A DNA stretch of 64,000 bases. Source: Oligoflexales bacterium. GTDB lineage: Bacteria; Bdellovibrionota_B; Oligoflexia; Oligoflexales; RGVZ01. Position 1 is the first letter of the stretch, and every line of letters starts with the position of its first letter. The stretch lies in the NCBI GenBank assembly GCA_947494335.1, contig CANLUT010000002.1:643904-707903 (forward strand), in the 5' to 3' direction. Shown here piece after piece: positions 40,057 through 48,167 of the stretch. The position numbers and the translations under genes are program-made. The notes under the pieces were generated by a model. That model ran no database searches. It was given only the letters and a program-made list of their open reading frames with translations, and had not been told where the DNA came from.

Positions 40057-40772
40057 GCGATCAGAACTTTGGTCGGATGGAATCAGAGCAATCCTCCGCT
40101 GCAGGATCCATAAAGTCAGCTTCGATAGATGATTGCCTTGAGGTGGTCATTTCGTGGATTGAGGGGATCGCCGGCAAAAACTATTTTATGACACCATTGG
40201 GGGATTTTCAGGCCCAATTTGGTAAAGTGAATTCTGATGACGAATTTTATCAAACGAGAATGAATTACTTCTTGGAGCATTGTGTCCTTGAGCGCGCGAT
40301 GACAGGTCATGCCGGAGGTCGGAGTCCTCTATCAGTATTCCTTGAGCAAAATTCCGATTTGACCGCCAATGATGACGCGTCAGCGCGTCATTGGCGCTCA
40401 TTTTGTGGTTTTAGACACGGGCTATTTCAGGTCATGAAAACCGGTGAAAAAGAAATCATGGTGATGGATTTACTTGCTGAAAGAAAACTCAAGATTTCCT
40501 CAAAAGCTGGTGAAACCTTAAAATACTTCCCGAAGAAATCAGTCATTCAAGGCTACATATTTGGTCAAGCTGACCAATATGTTCTAGGACAGGGATTGAT
40601 TATCCACCCAGAAGCAGCGACTCAGCAGATTCTCAAATTTCTTAAAAATCACAAGAAATATCCGCGCTTTTCAGCGCAGGAGATAGCTCGCTTAATGGCG
40701 CAGACAAACATGCGTTTCTTGCGTATGCAACATGTCAACCCTGCAGTGATTTATAGCGGAATTTCGGCTTAA
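40053..40772 (+). CDS. Conserved-looking hypothetical cytoplasmic protein before pilB
   Basis: A 239-residue protein of unknown function, without signal peptide or membrane segment. It has a low-complexity N-terminus (about 1-25) and then mixed alpha/beta sequence: CLEVVISWIEGIAGKNYFMTP, HWRSFCGFRHGLFQVMKTGE and IFGQADQYVLGQGLIIHP. I chose ATG 40053 because of the ATGA overlap and GGGTGAA just upstream; longer frames exist from 39975 and 40026. It is coupled to the membrane-anchored gene and 104 bases from pilB. Confidence 0.75.
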   Translation: MSDQNFGRMESEQSSAAGSIKSASIDDCLEVVISWIEGIAGKNYFMTPLGDFQAQFGKVNSDDEFYQTRMNYFLEHCVLERAMTGHAGGRSPLSVFLEQNSDLTANDDASARHWRSFCGFRHGLFQVMKTGEKEIMVMDLLAERKLKISSKAGETLKYFPKKSVIQGYIFGQADQYVLGQGLIIHPEAATQQILKFLKNHKKYPRFSAQEIARLMAQTNMRFLRMQHVNPAVIYSGISA

Positions 40773-40876
40773 ACCAATAAATTTAATTGTTCGCGATATC
40801 AGATTTAGATTAATTACCAGGCTTATTCTGACCGATATCTCCCATATGTTTTTGTCTAAATGGGGGTTTGTTGGCA

Positions 40877-42595
40877 ATGGGTGCTCCTGCCACTGACATC
40901 TTGAGCGAAAAATTGATCTCGCTGGGCTTTTCGCCGGCCGACTTGGATGCGGCCCGCGATAAAATGACAGTCTCTAAAATGAGTTTTCTGCAAGCTCTTG
41001 AGAGCATGGGTAAAATGCCATCTAGAGATCTTGTCGAGGCTATCGGATCAGTCATCAATTGCGCCGTAGTCCATCTTGAAGATCGTGATATTCCGGGATC
41101 AATTATTGATCTTGTTCCAAAAGATATCGCTGTAAAGCTGCGGGTAGTTCCGATTGAGCGGAGTGCAAACAATTTGATTATTGCAACAGGTAACCCGCAG
41201 AGTGCTGACACATTGAGGGCTGTACAGGTTAATACAAACTTTTTCGTAAGAGCAGTCCTCGCAAGCGAAGCTCGTATAACGGAGGCTCTGGATAAGTATT
41301 ACGCTGGCGTTCTTGACGTAACAAAATTAAAAGTTGACGAACGTAATAGCGAAGCTGAGCAGGTTCAGCGTCAAGATATCTCCATTACTGATGGTGATGC
41401 CGGTATAACGCAGATAGCCAGCTTTATTTTGCAGCAGTGTGTTGCTAAAGGAGCTTCCGATATTCACATAGAGCCTTATGAGACAGATATGCGGGTTAGA
41501 CTGCGTATCGATGGTGCTTTAATGGAGCTACAAAAAGTGAAGCTAGCATGGAAAGATCAGCTCATTACAAAAGTAAAAATCATGGCGAAGATGAACATTT
41601 CAGAAAAGCGTTTGCCTCAAGATGCCAATATGAATGTTTCAATTAACGGCCGTCCAATTGACTTCCGTGTAAACTCTTGCCCCACGGCCTTCGGTGAAAA
41701 AATAGTTTTGCGGATTTTGGACAAGGGCAGCCTTCAGACAGACATGACAAAGTTAGGCTTCGAATCCGATGACCTACTTAAGTTTAAAGAGTGCATCAGT
41801 CTTGCAAATGGAATGGTGCTGGTGACTGGTCCGACTGGATCGGGTAAGACGGTGACCCTCTACTCAGCGTTGGCTGAGCTTAACAAGTCTACAGACAACA
41901 TTGTAACGGCTGAAGACCCGGTGGAGTTTACGCTACCCGGTATCAATCAGGTTCTTATCCGTAATGAAATAGGCTTTAATTTCGCCTCGGCACTTCGCGC
42001 CTTCCTGCGGCAGGATCCAGACGTCATCATGGTGGGTGAGATTCGTGATCTTGAAACTGCAGAAATCGCTATGAAAGCTGCATTGACCGGTCATATGGTG
42101 TTGTCAACTCTACACACAAACAGCGCACCTGAGACAATTACGCGTCTTCTCAATATGGGGGTGGAGCCCTTTAACTTGGTATCCGCTCTGACCTGTGTTG
42201 TGGCGCAGCGACTTATCAGGAAGGTTTGCGCTAAATGCAGTGCGCCTGATCCTGATGTTAACGCTGATGTTCTTATAGACCTCGGTTTTCATCCTGCGTT
42301 CGCATCCAAAGTCGTTGCTAAAAAAGGCAAGGGTTGCTCCGCTTGTAATAACAGTGGTGAAAAAGGTCGAACAGCCATTCATGAAGTTCTTGTCATCACA
42401 GAAGAGGTCAAGCGAGCAATCGCATCTAAGTGCCCTCCGATGGAGTTGAAAAGAGTGTGTATGGCCTCTGGTATGCGGACGTTGCGTCAAGCGGCATTGC
42501 TAAAACTTGCCGCCGGAATGATTTCCGTGAAAGAAGTTTTGGCGATGACGATGGCTGATGATGATAATGATCGTTCCAGTCAGGAAGCAGGGTGA
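40877..42595 (+). CDS. pilB: Type IV pilus extension ATPase PilB
   Basis: A 572-residue secretion-type ATPase that powers pilus extension. An N-terminal GspE-N/MshEN-like domain covers about 1-140. The ATPase core has Walker A GPTGSGKTVTLYS (near 315-327), Asp box, Walker B-like RQDPDVIMVGEIRD and the His box STLHTNSAPETITRLLNMG. The zinc site CAKC...CSAC near 452-490 is typical of PilB/GspE. I chose ATG 40877 behind GGGGG. The stop overlaps the pilT GTG (GTGA, 42592-42595). Confidence 0.95.
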   Translation: MGAPATDILSEKLISLGFSPADLDAARDKMTVSKMSFLQALESMGKMPSRDLVEAIGSVINCAVVHLEDRDIPGSIIDLVPKDIAVKLRVVPIERSANNLIIATGNPQSADTLRAVQVNTNFFVRAVLASEARITEALDKYYAGVLDVTKLKVDERNSEAEQVQRQDISITDGDAGITQIASFILQQCVAKGASDIHIEPYETDMRVRLRIDGALMELQKVKLAWKDQLITKVKIMAKMNISEKRLPQDANMNVSINGRPIDFRVNSCPTAFGEKIVLRILDKGSLQTDMTKLGFESDDLLKFKECISLANGMVLVTGPTGSGKTVTLYSALAELNKSTDNIVTAEDPVEFTLPGINQVLIRNEIGFNFASALRAFLRQDPDVIMVGEIRDLETAEIAMKAALTGHMVLSTLHTNSAPETITRLLNMGVEPFNLVSALTCVVAQRLIRKVCAKCSAPDPDVNADVLIDLGFHPAFASKVVAKKGKGCSACNNSGEKGRTAIHEVLVITEEVKRAIASKCPPMELKRVCMASGMRTLRQAALLKLAAGMISVKEVLAMTMADDDNDRSSQEAG

Positions 42596-43701
42596 GGCTT
42601 GTCGTGAACTTTACATTACCTCAACTACTAAAAGCTCTGATCGACCAAAAAGGTAGTGATCTGCATATTAGTCCTGAAACGCCTCCGCGACTGCGAATTG
42701 ACGGGGCACTTCTCCCCTTGGATGTTCCAGCTCTTACGCCTCAAGAGTCCATGCAATTGTGTTACAGCGTGCTGACAGATGAGCAGAGGAAGATTTTCGA
42801 GGAAAATCATGAACTCGATCTTGCATTCTCGGTAAAAAATCTGGCGCGATTTCGCGGCAATATTTTTTTGCAAAAAGGACATGTAACTGGCGCGTTCCGC
42901 GTGATTCCACTAAAGACTTTCACGCTACAAGAACTTAATCTACCGCCAATCATCGAACGCCTTTGCAATTTACCGCGTGGATTGATTCTGGTAACTGGTC
43001 CTACCGGGTCAGGTAAATCAACAACAATCGCATCGATGATCAACCACATCAATGAGACGCAGCAAAATCACATTCTCACAATTGAGGATCCCGTTGAGTT
43101 TGTTCATCCACATAAGCAGTCGATGGTGAATCAAAGAGAAATTGGAAATGATACTAAGTCGTTTGCTCGAGCTTTGAAAAGCGCTTTGCGACAGGATCCC
43201 GATGTCGTTCTGGTCGGAGAATTGCGAGATCTTGAGACAATTGCTCTTGCCGTGACGACTGCGGAGACCGGACATCTTGTGTTCGGCACCCTCCACACTA
43301 ACTCTTGCGTTTCAACTCTAAGCCGAATTATCGATGTTTTCCCTGCCGAGCAGCAGCCACAAATTAGGGGTCAACTGGCGGCTAATCTGCAGGCAACAGT
43401 TTCGCAGATATTGATGCCAGTGCAGGGTGGCGGCCGAGTCGCTGCATTGGAGATCATGATTCCCAACGCGGCTATCCGAAATCTAATCCGTGAAGATAAA
43501 TTCAACCAAATTTATACGGCAATTCAGACTGGCCAGGATAGTTCCGGGATGCTAACTCTAAATCAGTCTTTGATTCATCTTGTGCAGTCCCGTCACATTA
43601 CACCGCAAGCAGCCATGGATGTTGCATATGAGCCTCAGGAGCTTGAAATGCTACTTGCGAGTAAGCTTGGAATAAAAGTTCAAGCGTCGGTAAAGAGATG
43701 A
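42592..43701 (+). CDS. pilT: Type IV pilus retraction ATPase PilT
   Basis: A 369-residue hexameric motor that depolymerises pilin. Walker A GPTGSGKSTTIASM (near 139-152), RQDPDVVLVGELRD, the His box GTLHTNSCVSTLSRIIDVFP and the PilT-specific AIRNLIREDKFNQIYTAIQTG near 301-321 are present. The last distinguishes it from PilB and GspE. It starts with GTG inside the pilB stop, so synthesis is coupled. PilC follows after 9 bases. Confidence 0.96.
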   Translation: MRLVVNFTLPQLLKALIDQKGSDLHISPETPPRLRIDGALLPLDVPALTPQESMQLCYSVLTDEQRKIFEENHELDLAFSVKNLARFRGNIFLQKGHVTGAFRVIPLKTFTLQELNLPPIIERLCNLPRGLILVTGPTGSGKSTTIASMINHINETQQNHILTIEDPVEFVHPHKQSMVNQREIGNDTKSFARALKSALRQDPDVVLVGELRDLETIALAVTTAETGHLVFGTLHTNSCVSTLSRIIDVFPAEQQPQIRGQLAANLQATVSQILMPVQGGGRVAALEIMIPNAAIRNLIREDKFNQIYTAIQTGQDSSGMLTLNQSLIHLVQSRHITPQAAMDVAYEPQELEMLLASKLGIKVQASVKR

Positions 43702-43710
43702 GGCTAGACG

Positions 43711-44988
43711 ATGGCTAACTACAAATACAAAGCCAGGAATTCAGCTGGGAAAGTCCAGGAAGGGACAATCGTCGGTCCTTCCAAGGAGATGGCGAAAACA
43801 ATGCTATCCCGTCAGCGTCTGGTTGTAATTACGTTGCAAGAGGTCCAGCTCGATGCGGACGGAAAAGAAATGGGTGGTCTGAGCCTACTAGGCGGACGTA
43901 TCAAGATCGACGGCAAAGGTAACGTTGTGCTTGGTGGCGGGGATAAGTTCAAAGTTCCCGATAAAGATTTGATAGTCATGACAAAACAATTATCGACGAT
44001 GCTCGGCAGCGGACTCCCTGTTAACCAATCTTTAGATATTCTATCTCGACAACAACGACTTCCTCAATTTGGCGAGGTTCTGGCCGGGTTGCGTAAAGCT
44101 ATCGAAGAAGGCAGTAGCTTAAGTTTGGCCATGGCACGGTACCCTCTTTGTTTTGATGATCTATTCCGTGCGATGGTTAAGGCCGGTGAGGAGAGTGGTA
44201 AGCTTGCTGATATCATGGCCAAGTTACTCGTTTACATTGAAAAGTCCTCAAAAATTAAATCTCAAGTAAAATCGGCCCTCACCTATCCCACGCTTATTCT
44301 TGTTGTTGCGGTTGTAGTGATAACTGGCCTTCTCGTCTTCGTAGTGCCAACCTTTACAGCGCAATTTACCAACTCTGGTAAGGAGCTTCCGGCAATAACA
44401 CAGTTTGTTATAGATTTGTCAGATTTTATTGCTGCTCAATGGTTAAAGATATTTGGATCCATTGGCATAGCCATTTTTGGGGCTACTCAATATAAAAAGA
44501 CACCAAAGGGTCGAGTCTTCTTTGATGGGTTAATCCTTCGCCTGCCATTGATTGGCGATGTTATGAAAAAAATCGCAGTCGGTCGCTTTTGCTCGACGAT
44601 GGCTTCAATGCTGTCGTCCGGTGTGAATCTGTTGCAGGCTCTTTCGATCTGTGCTGCGTCTGCCGGAAATGTCGTGCTTGAAGAGTTTATATTATCTTGT
44701 AAGACTCGCATTGAGAAAGGACAGCAGCTTAGTGTTCCTTTATCTGAGAACCCGATGTTCCCTAAGATGGTTATTTCCATGGTCCAGGTTGGTGAGAAGT
44801 CAGGTAAGCTGGATGAGATGCTTATGAAGATATCAAGCTTTTATGAAGAAGAAGTTGATGAAGCAGTTAAGACTATGCTTAGCATGATTGAACCTATCAT
44901 GATTGTTGGTATCGGCTCTGTGGTCGGTGTATTGGTCATTGCAATGTATTTGCCAATTATGGATATGGGCAATACGGTTGGTGGATAG
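43711..44988 (+). CDS. pilC: Type IV pilus inner-membrane platform protein PilC
   Basis: A 425-residue protein with two GspF domains (about 90-215 and 290-415) and three membrane segments near 190-212, 240-262 and 398-420. It begins MANYKYKARNSAGKVQEGTI, typical of PilC. A Gly-rich insertion (about 50-75, GGLSLLGGRIKIDGKGNVVL) lies between the N-terminal beta part and the first GspF domain. It connects the pilus to the PilB and PilT motors. Pilin and the alignment genes are not in this window. Confidence 0.94.
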   Translation: MANYKYKARNSAGKVQEGTIVGPSKEMAKTMLSRQRLVVITLQEVQLDADGKEMGGLSLLGGRIKIDGKGNVVLGGGDKFKVPDKDLIVMTKQLSTMLGSGLPVNQSLDILSRQQRLPQFGEVLAGLRKAIEEGSSLSLAMARYPLCFDDLFRAMVKAGEESGKLADIMAKLLVYIEKSSKIKSQVKSALTYPTLILVVAVVVITGLLVFVVPTFTAQFTNSGKELPAITQFVIDLSDFIAAQWLKIFGSIGIAIFGATQYKKTPKGRVFFDGLILRLPLIGDVMKKIAVGRFCSTMASMLSSGVNLLQALSICAASAGNVVLEEFILSCKTRIEKGQQLSVPLSENPMFPKMVISMVQVGEKSGKLDEMLMKISSFYEEEVDEAVKTMLSMIEPIMIVGIGSVVGVLVIAMYLPIMDMGNTVGG

Positions 44989-45010
44989 TATCTAATGCAA
45001 GACACTCAGT

Positions 45011-45238
45011 CTATTGTGTCCACGAGTGCTCGCAATCCGAACAACTGTAGCTCCACTTGTTTTCTCTCCAAACTGCTTGAGCGATATCTGTTGCACCACA
45101 ACGAGGGCACTTTGCTTTTGAATGGTTCTGGCGACAGGAGCTGTTACGACAGCGAACGCCTTCTGGATATTTTTGATCAGTCAAAGCCGGTCCCTGACAA
45201 ATTGGGCACCGCGCTGCGGAACGTCGCTCCCCGGTCAC
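45011..45238 (-). CDS. Small zinc-ribbon protein
   Basis: A 75-residue protein with four CxxC-type pairs: CPIC (11-14), CRNSSC (30-35), CPRC (44-47) and CSDC (66-69). This gives two zinc ribbons, the second (CPRCGATDIAQAVWRENKWSYSCSDC) like those in TFIIS-type or archaeal rubrerythrin-type ribbons. It starts with GTG by GTGA overlap with the VTT-domain gene (45235-45238), so translation is coupled. Function unknown. It lies tail-to-tail with pilC. Confidence 0.75.
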   Translation of the reverse strand: MTGERRSAARCPICQGPALTDQKYPEGVRCRNSSCRQNHSKAKCPRCGATDIAQAVWRENKWSYSCSDCEHSWTQ

Positions 45239-45957
45239 GATTCACCTCTACTAATGGTTGTTTTTTGGAATTTAGCGAGCATCAATAGTAAGAGACAGCT
45301 GCCGATGATGCTGTTTTTGAATGGGGCGATGTCTGCTCCGAGAGCATGATTGACGGCGGCGCATCCAATGCTACCTCCGGCAAGTGAATAGGCGACAACG
45401 TATAGAATTGAGGCTGCAAAAATTCCAGAAATGATTGGCGCTAACTTCAAATGACGTACTTTGACCGCGACTAAAGCGGTGAAGTGAGGGAATGAAAGAG
45501 GGCATTTGATAGAGAATGTCTTTACCCAGTCAAAAGCGGAATCTGTTCGCTGATCCATCATTTCCTGATACCAGCTTTGCTGGATTTTTTTCTCGAGGAG
45601 GTCGGGAAAGACCCCTTTCCGAAAGGTCAATCTTGCAATGAGCCATGTTAAAATGGCCCCGGCAGAGATCGCCGCTGATGTCATGGCTCCACCAGTGATT
45701 GGTCCGAGGAGCAAGCCAGCCAATGCTGAGATAATCGCAATAGGCGCGCCAAATATCGCCAATATGGTCGCAGCTACAAATACGAGGCTCAGGCCCGTAA
45801 TGCCCCCTGCGCGTAGATTTGCCTGGATAGTTTGACAGTCTCCGGTGGCCAATTGTAAAGCAACTTGGTAGATCAAAAAAGCGATGCATGTGCCGATCAG
45901 GATTCGAAATAAGCCTGAAAAAAGTCCCGGTTGAATTTTATCGAGAACAGGTCGCAG
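45235..45957 (-). CDS. VTT/DedA-like (TVP38-type) membrane protein, probable CTG start
   Basis: About 240 residues with five to six membrane segments and the VTT-type block APIAIISALAGLLLGPITGGA, then SFPHFTALVAVKVRHLKLAPIISG. Family members are linked to lipid flipping and membrane homeostasis. The first ATG/GTG/TTG is TTG 45876, but the frame stays open upstream and encodes a further membrane segment (LFRILIGTCIAFLIYQVALQ). The only codon with a good ribosome-binding site is CTG 45957, with AGGGAG 8 bases upstream, so a non-canonical start is likely. Divergent from YkgJ by 31 bases. Confidence 0.7.
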   Translation of the reverse strand: MRPVLDKIQPGLFSGLFRILIGTCIAFLIYQVALQLATGDCQTIQANLRAGGITGLSLVFVAATILAIFGAPIAIISALAGLLLGPITGGAMTSAAISAGAILTWLIARLTFRKGVFPDLLEKKIQQSWYQEMMDQRTDSAFDWVKTFSIKCPLSFPHFTALVAVKVRHLKLAPIISGIFAASILYVVAYSLAGGSIGCAAVNHALGADIAPFKNSIIGSCLLLLMLAKFQKTTISRGES

Positions 45958-45988
45958 CTTCGAGTCTCCCTAGGAAAAAGGAAAAGTT

Positions 45989-46528
45989 GTGAAACAGAAT
46001 AACCGCTATGATCATTACACTCAACTCTTAGAAAAGGTGGATTTGATGTTTCATGGCGTTCAAAAGCGTCACGCCGACAAGTTTAGCTGTCGGCGCGGTT
46101 GCTACGGATGCTGCAAACCATCTCTAACCGTTTCTTTTGTCGAAGCCAGTCGAATTACGGAGTGGCTTAAGGCAAACCCTGCTGTCTTGAATAGGATTCA
46201 GCATCGCACGGCGATGCTCAATGATCCGGATTTTTGTCCCATGTTAGATCATGATGGTGCGTGCGCAATTTATGAAGTTAGGCCACTTATTTGCCGCAGT
46301 CACGGGCTACCTGTGTCGTGGTCTGAAGACGACTCCGTTGAGGGCGCTAAAGAGTCGCGCGACGTTTGTCCCCTCAATTTTGACGGGTTCAATTTGGACG
46401 ATCTGAGTGAGCAGGATGTTTTGTCACTCGACAAGGTCAACGTGTTGTTGAGTCTAATCAATCGAGCATTTGACGAAAAACGCTCTGGCGAACGTGTGCC
46501 GCTTGAGCACATCACAAACATGCTATAA
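45989..46528 (+). CDS. YkgJ-family cysteine-cluster protein
   Basis: A 179-residue protein with the CxxxCxxCC motif (CRRGCYGCC, about 31-39), then FCPML, CAIYEVRPLICRSHG and DVCP. This is the YkgJ/UPF0153 family pattern, thought to bind zinc or an Fe-S cluster. The role is unknown. It starts with GTG behind AAGGAAAAG. It ends just before the convergent tRNA-Leu gene. Confidence 0.88.
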   Translation: MKQNNRYDHYTQLLEKVDLMFHGVQKRHADKFSCRRGCYGCCKPSLTVSFVEASRITEWLKANPAVLNRIQHRTAMLNDPDFCPMLDHDGACAIYEVRPLICRSHGLPVSWSEDDSVEGAKESRDVCPLNFDGFNLDDLSEQDVLSLDKVNVLLSLINRAFDEKRSGERVPLEHITNML

Positions 46529-46548
46529 ATATTTTATGAGTTAAAAGT

Positions 46549-46629
46549 GCAGTCGGTGGGACTTGAACCCACACGAGTCTCCTCACATGCCCCTCAAACA
46601 TGCGTGTCTACCAATTCCACCACGACTGC
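46549..46629 (-). tRNA. tRNA-Leu (anticodon GAG)
   Basis: The minus strand folds as a class II tRNA of 81 bases: acceptor GCAGTCG with CGACTGC, D-arm containing GGAATTGGTAGAC, anticodon stem CATGT/GCATG with loop TTGAGGG (anticodon GAG), a variable arm (TGAGGAGACTCG) and T-arm GTGGGTTCAAGTCCCAC. CCA is not encoded. It follows secG on the same strand, as E. coli leuU does. Confidence 0.95.
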
Positions 46630-46678
46630 CTGTTTGGGTCTTGGCCGGGTTAGGCCAAACTCCGAATATAATCCCAGG

Positions 46679-47059
46679 TTACTTCTGCTCAGGGACCGCG
46701 GCTGGAGCCGGGGCTGGAGCGTTAGCTGGCGCTGCTGATTCAGAGGGGGTAGCAGGAGCCGCTGGGGGTGTTACGCTTGTAGCGGCCGGTGAAGAGGACT
46801 CCAATTTTTCTTGAAGGCCTGTCTTACCAGATTTGCCCTGCATAACGGTCAAAACGATTGAAGTCAGCATGAATACGCCCGCTGCGGCGTATGTCAAACG
46901 ACTGAGAAACTGATTTGCACCTGTTGCTCCAAAGACTCCAGAGGAGTTGCCGCCGCCGAACGCTGCACCAACGCCACCGGAGTTACCCGCTTGCACTAAA
47001 ACTACAAGCACGAGAAAAACGGCTACGACGATATGAACAACGGTTACGAGGGTTTCCAT
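46679..47059 (-). CDS. secG: Protein translocase subunit SecG
   Basis: A 126-residue SecG with two membrane segments (about 5-25 and 55-75) and the conserved loop VLVQAGNSGGVGAAFGGGNS. The C-terminal third is an Ala/Pro/Ser-rich tail (from about 93: SVTPPAAPATPSESAAPANA), low complexity and common in some SecG proteins. It stabilises the SecYE channel and eases SecA cycling. It lies between tRNA-Phe and tRNA-Leu, all on the minus strand. Confidence 0.94.
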   Translation of the reverse strand: METLVTVVHIVVAVFLVLVVLVQAGNSGGVGAAFGGGNSSGVFGATGANQFLSRLTYAAAGVFMLTSIVLTVMQGKSGKTGLQEKLESSSPAATSVTPPAAPATPSESAAPANAPAPAPAAVPEQK

Positions 47060-47141
47060 GCTGCGCCTTCACTGTGACGATAAATGGACCAAATTTTGTG
47101 ACTTTTGCAGACCCAAGTTTCTCCCCCTTAGGGGTGGAGAA

Positions 47142-47217
47142 TGGTGGCGCCTCCCAGAATCGAACTGGGGACACATGGATTTTCAATCCATTGCTCTACC
47201 GACTGAGCTAAAGCGCC
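47142..47217 (-). tRNA. tRNA-Phe (anticodon GAA)
   Basis: The minus strand folds as a standard 76-base tRNA with encoded CCA: acceptor GGCGCTT with the 3' arm ending GGCGCCACCA, D-arm GCTCAGTCGGTAGAGC, anticodon stem ATGGA/TCCAT with loop TTGAAAA (anticodon GAA) and T-arm CCCAGTTCGATTCTGGG. It precedes secG by about 80 bases on the same strand. Confidence 0.96.
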
Positions 47218-47318
47218 GTCCGGCAAAAGTGAGCGTTTTTTCTATATGTGACCGTACATTTAGTCAAGGAGGTTTAGGGGCTTTTCTGGTATAGCAAAGA
47301 ATTGGAGGATGAATTTAT

Positions 47319-48167
47319 ATGCAAGTCTCAGAAATTACACGCCCTATTGTCTATGCTGGTCCCTGTGTGGCCGAGTCGCTGGAGATTTTAGAGGCAGTGG
47401 CTGCTCCGCTTACGAAACTTTCCAAAGAACTCGATTTTGACTTCACGTTTAAAGCTAGTTTTGACAAGGCAAATCGAACTGCAGTCGATTCCTACAGAGG
47501 GCCTGGGCTCGAACAGGCGATGAAATGGTTTGATGTTATCAAGAAAAAATACTCTGTGCCTGTGCTTACAGATATTCACGAATCCTACCAGGCAAAAGCG
47601 TGTGCAGATGTTGTCGATGTTTTACAAATTCCAGCTTTTTTATGCAGGCAAACGGACCTTTTGGTCGCGGCGTGTCAGACTGGTCGCATGGTGAATATCA
47701 AGAAAGGTCAGATGGTATCTCCAAATGCAATGTTGAATGCTGTTGAAAAGGCTAAGTCGGCATGCTCGGCAAAGGGCTTGCCTTTGCGTGTGGCTCTTAC
47801 CGAGAGAGGCGCGAGTTTCGGATACGGAAATCTTGTTGTGGATATGCGTTCATTTCCAATCATGGCCGAGGCCGGTGTTCCTGTTATTTTTGATATTACC
47901 CACTCCACTCAATTACCTGCTGGTGCGGACGGTGGCAAAACATCAGGCGGTGACCGGCGCTTCGCACCAGTATTGGCTAGATCGGCAACCGCAACGGGTT
48001 ACGTTTCGGGTTACTTCCTTGAAGTCCATCCGGACCCAATGCGTGCAAAAAGTGACAAGGCTGTGCAGTTATCAATAACTCAAGCGGAGACGCTGTTACG
48101 GCAGATGATCCCGTTGTGGCGACAGTCCAAAGCTTTTAGCGCGCAAGATAAGATATATTGCGATTAG
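47319..48167 (+). CDS. kdsA: 3-deoxy-8-phosphooctulonate (Kdo-8-P) synthase
   Basis: A 282-residue enzyme that condenses arabinose-5-phosphate and phosphoenolpyruvate into Kdo-8-P for the lipopolysaccharide core. Motifs are YAGPCVAES (12-20), FKASFDKANRTAVDSYRGPG (44-63), VLQIPAFLCRQTDLLVAA (101-118) and NLVVDMRSF followed by VIFDITHSTQLP. Metal-independent versus metal-dependent class was not decided. ATG follows GGAGG (47304-47308). Its last 32 bases overlap the convergent GWY-repeat gene. Confidence 0.96.
   Translation: MQVSEITRPIVYAGPCVAESLEILEAVAAPLTKLSKELDFDFTFKASFDKANRTAVDSYRGPGLEQAMKWFDVIKKKYSVPVLTDIHESYQAKACADVVDVLQIPAFLCRQTDLLVAACQTGRMVNIKKGQMVSPNAMLNAVEKAKSACSAKGLPLRVALTERGASFGYGNLVVDMRSFPIMAEAGVPVIFDITHSTQLPAGADGGKTSGGDRRFAPVLARSATATGYVSGYFLEVHPDPMRAKSDKAVQLSITQAETLLRQMIPLWRQSKAFSAQDKIYCD

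Noticed and set aside
46547-46738. Plus-strand frame over the tRNA-Leu and secG region
   Set aside because: It reads through the antisense strand of a tRNA gene and the Pro/Ala tail of secG, a common annotation artefact.
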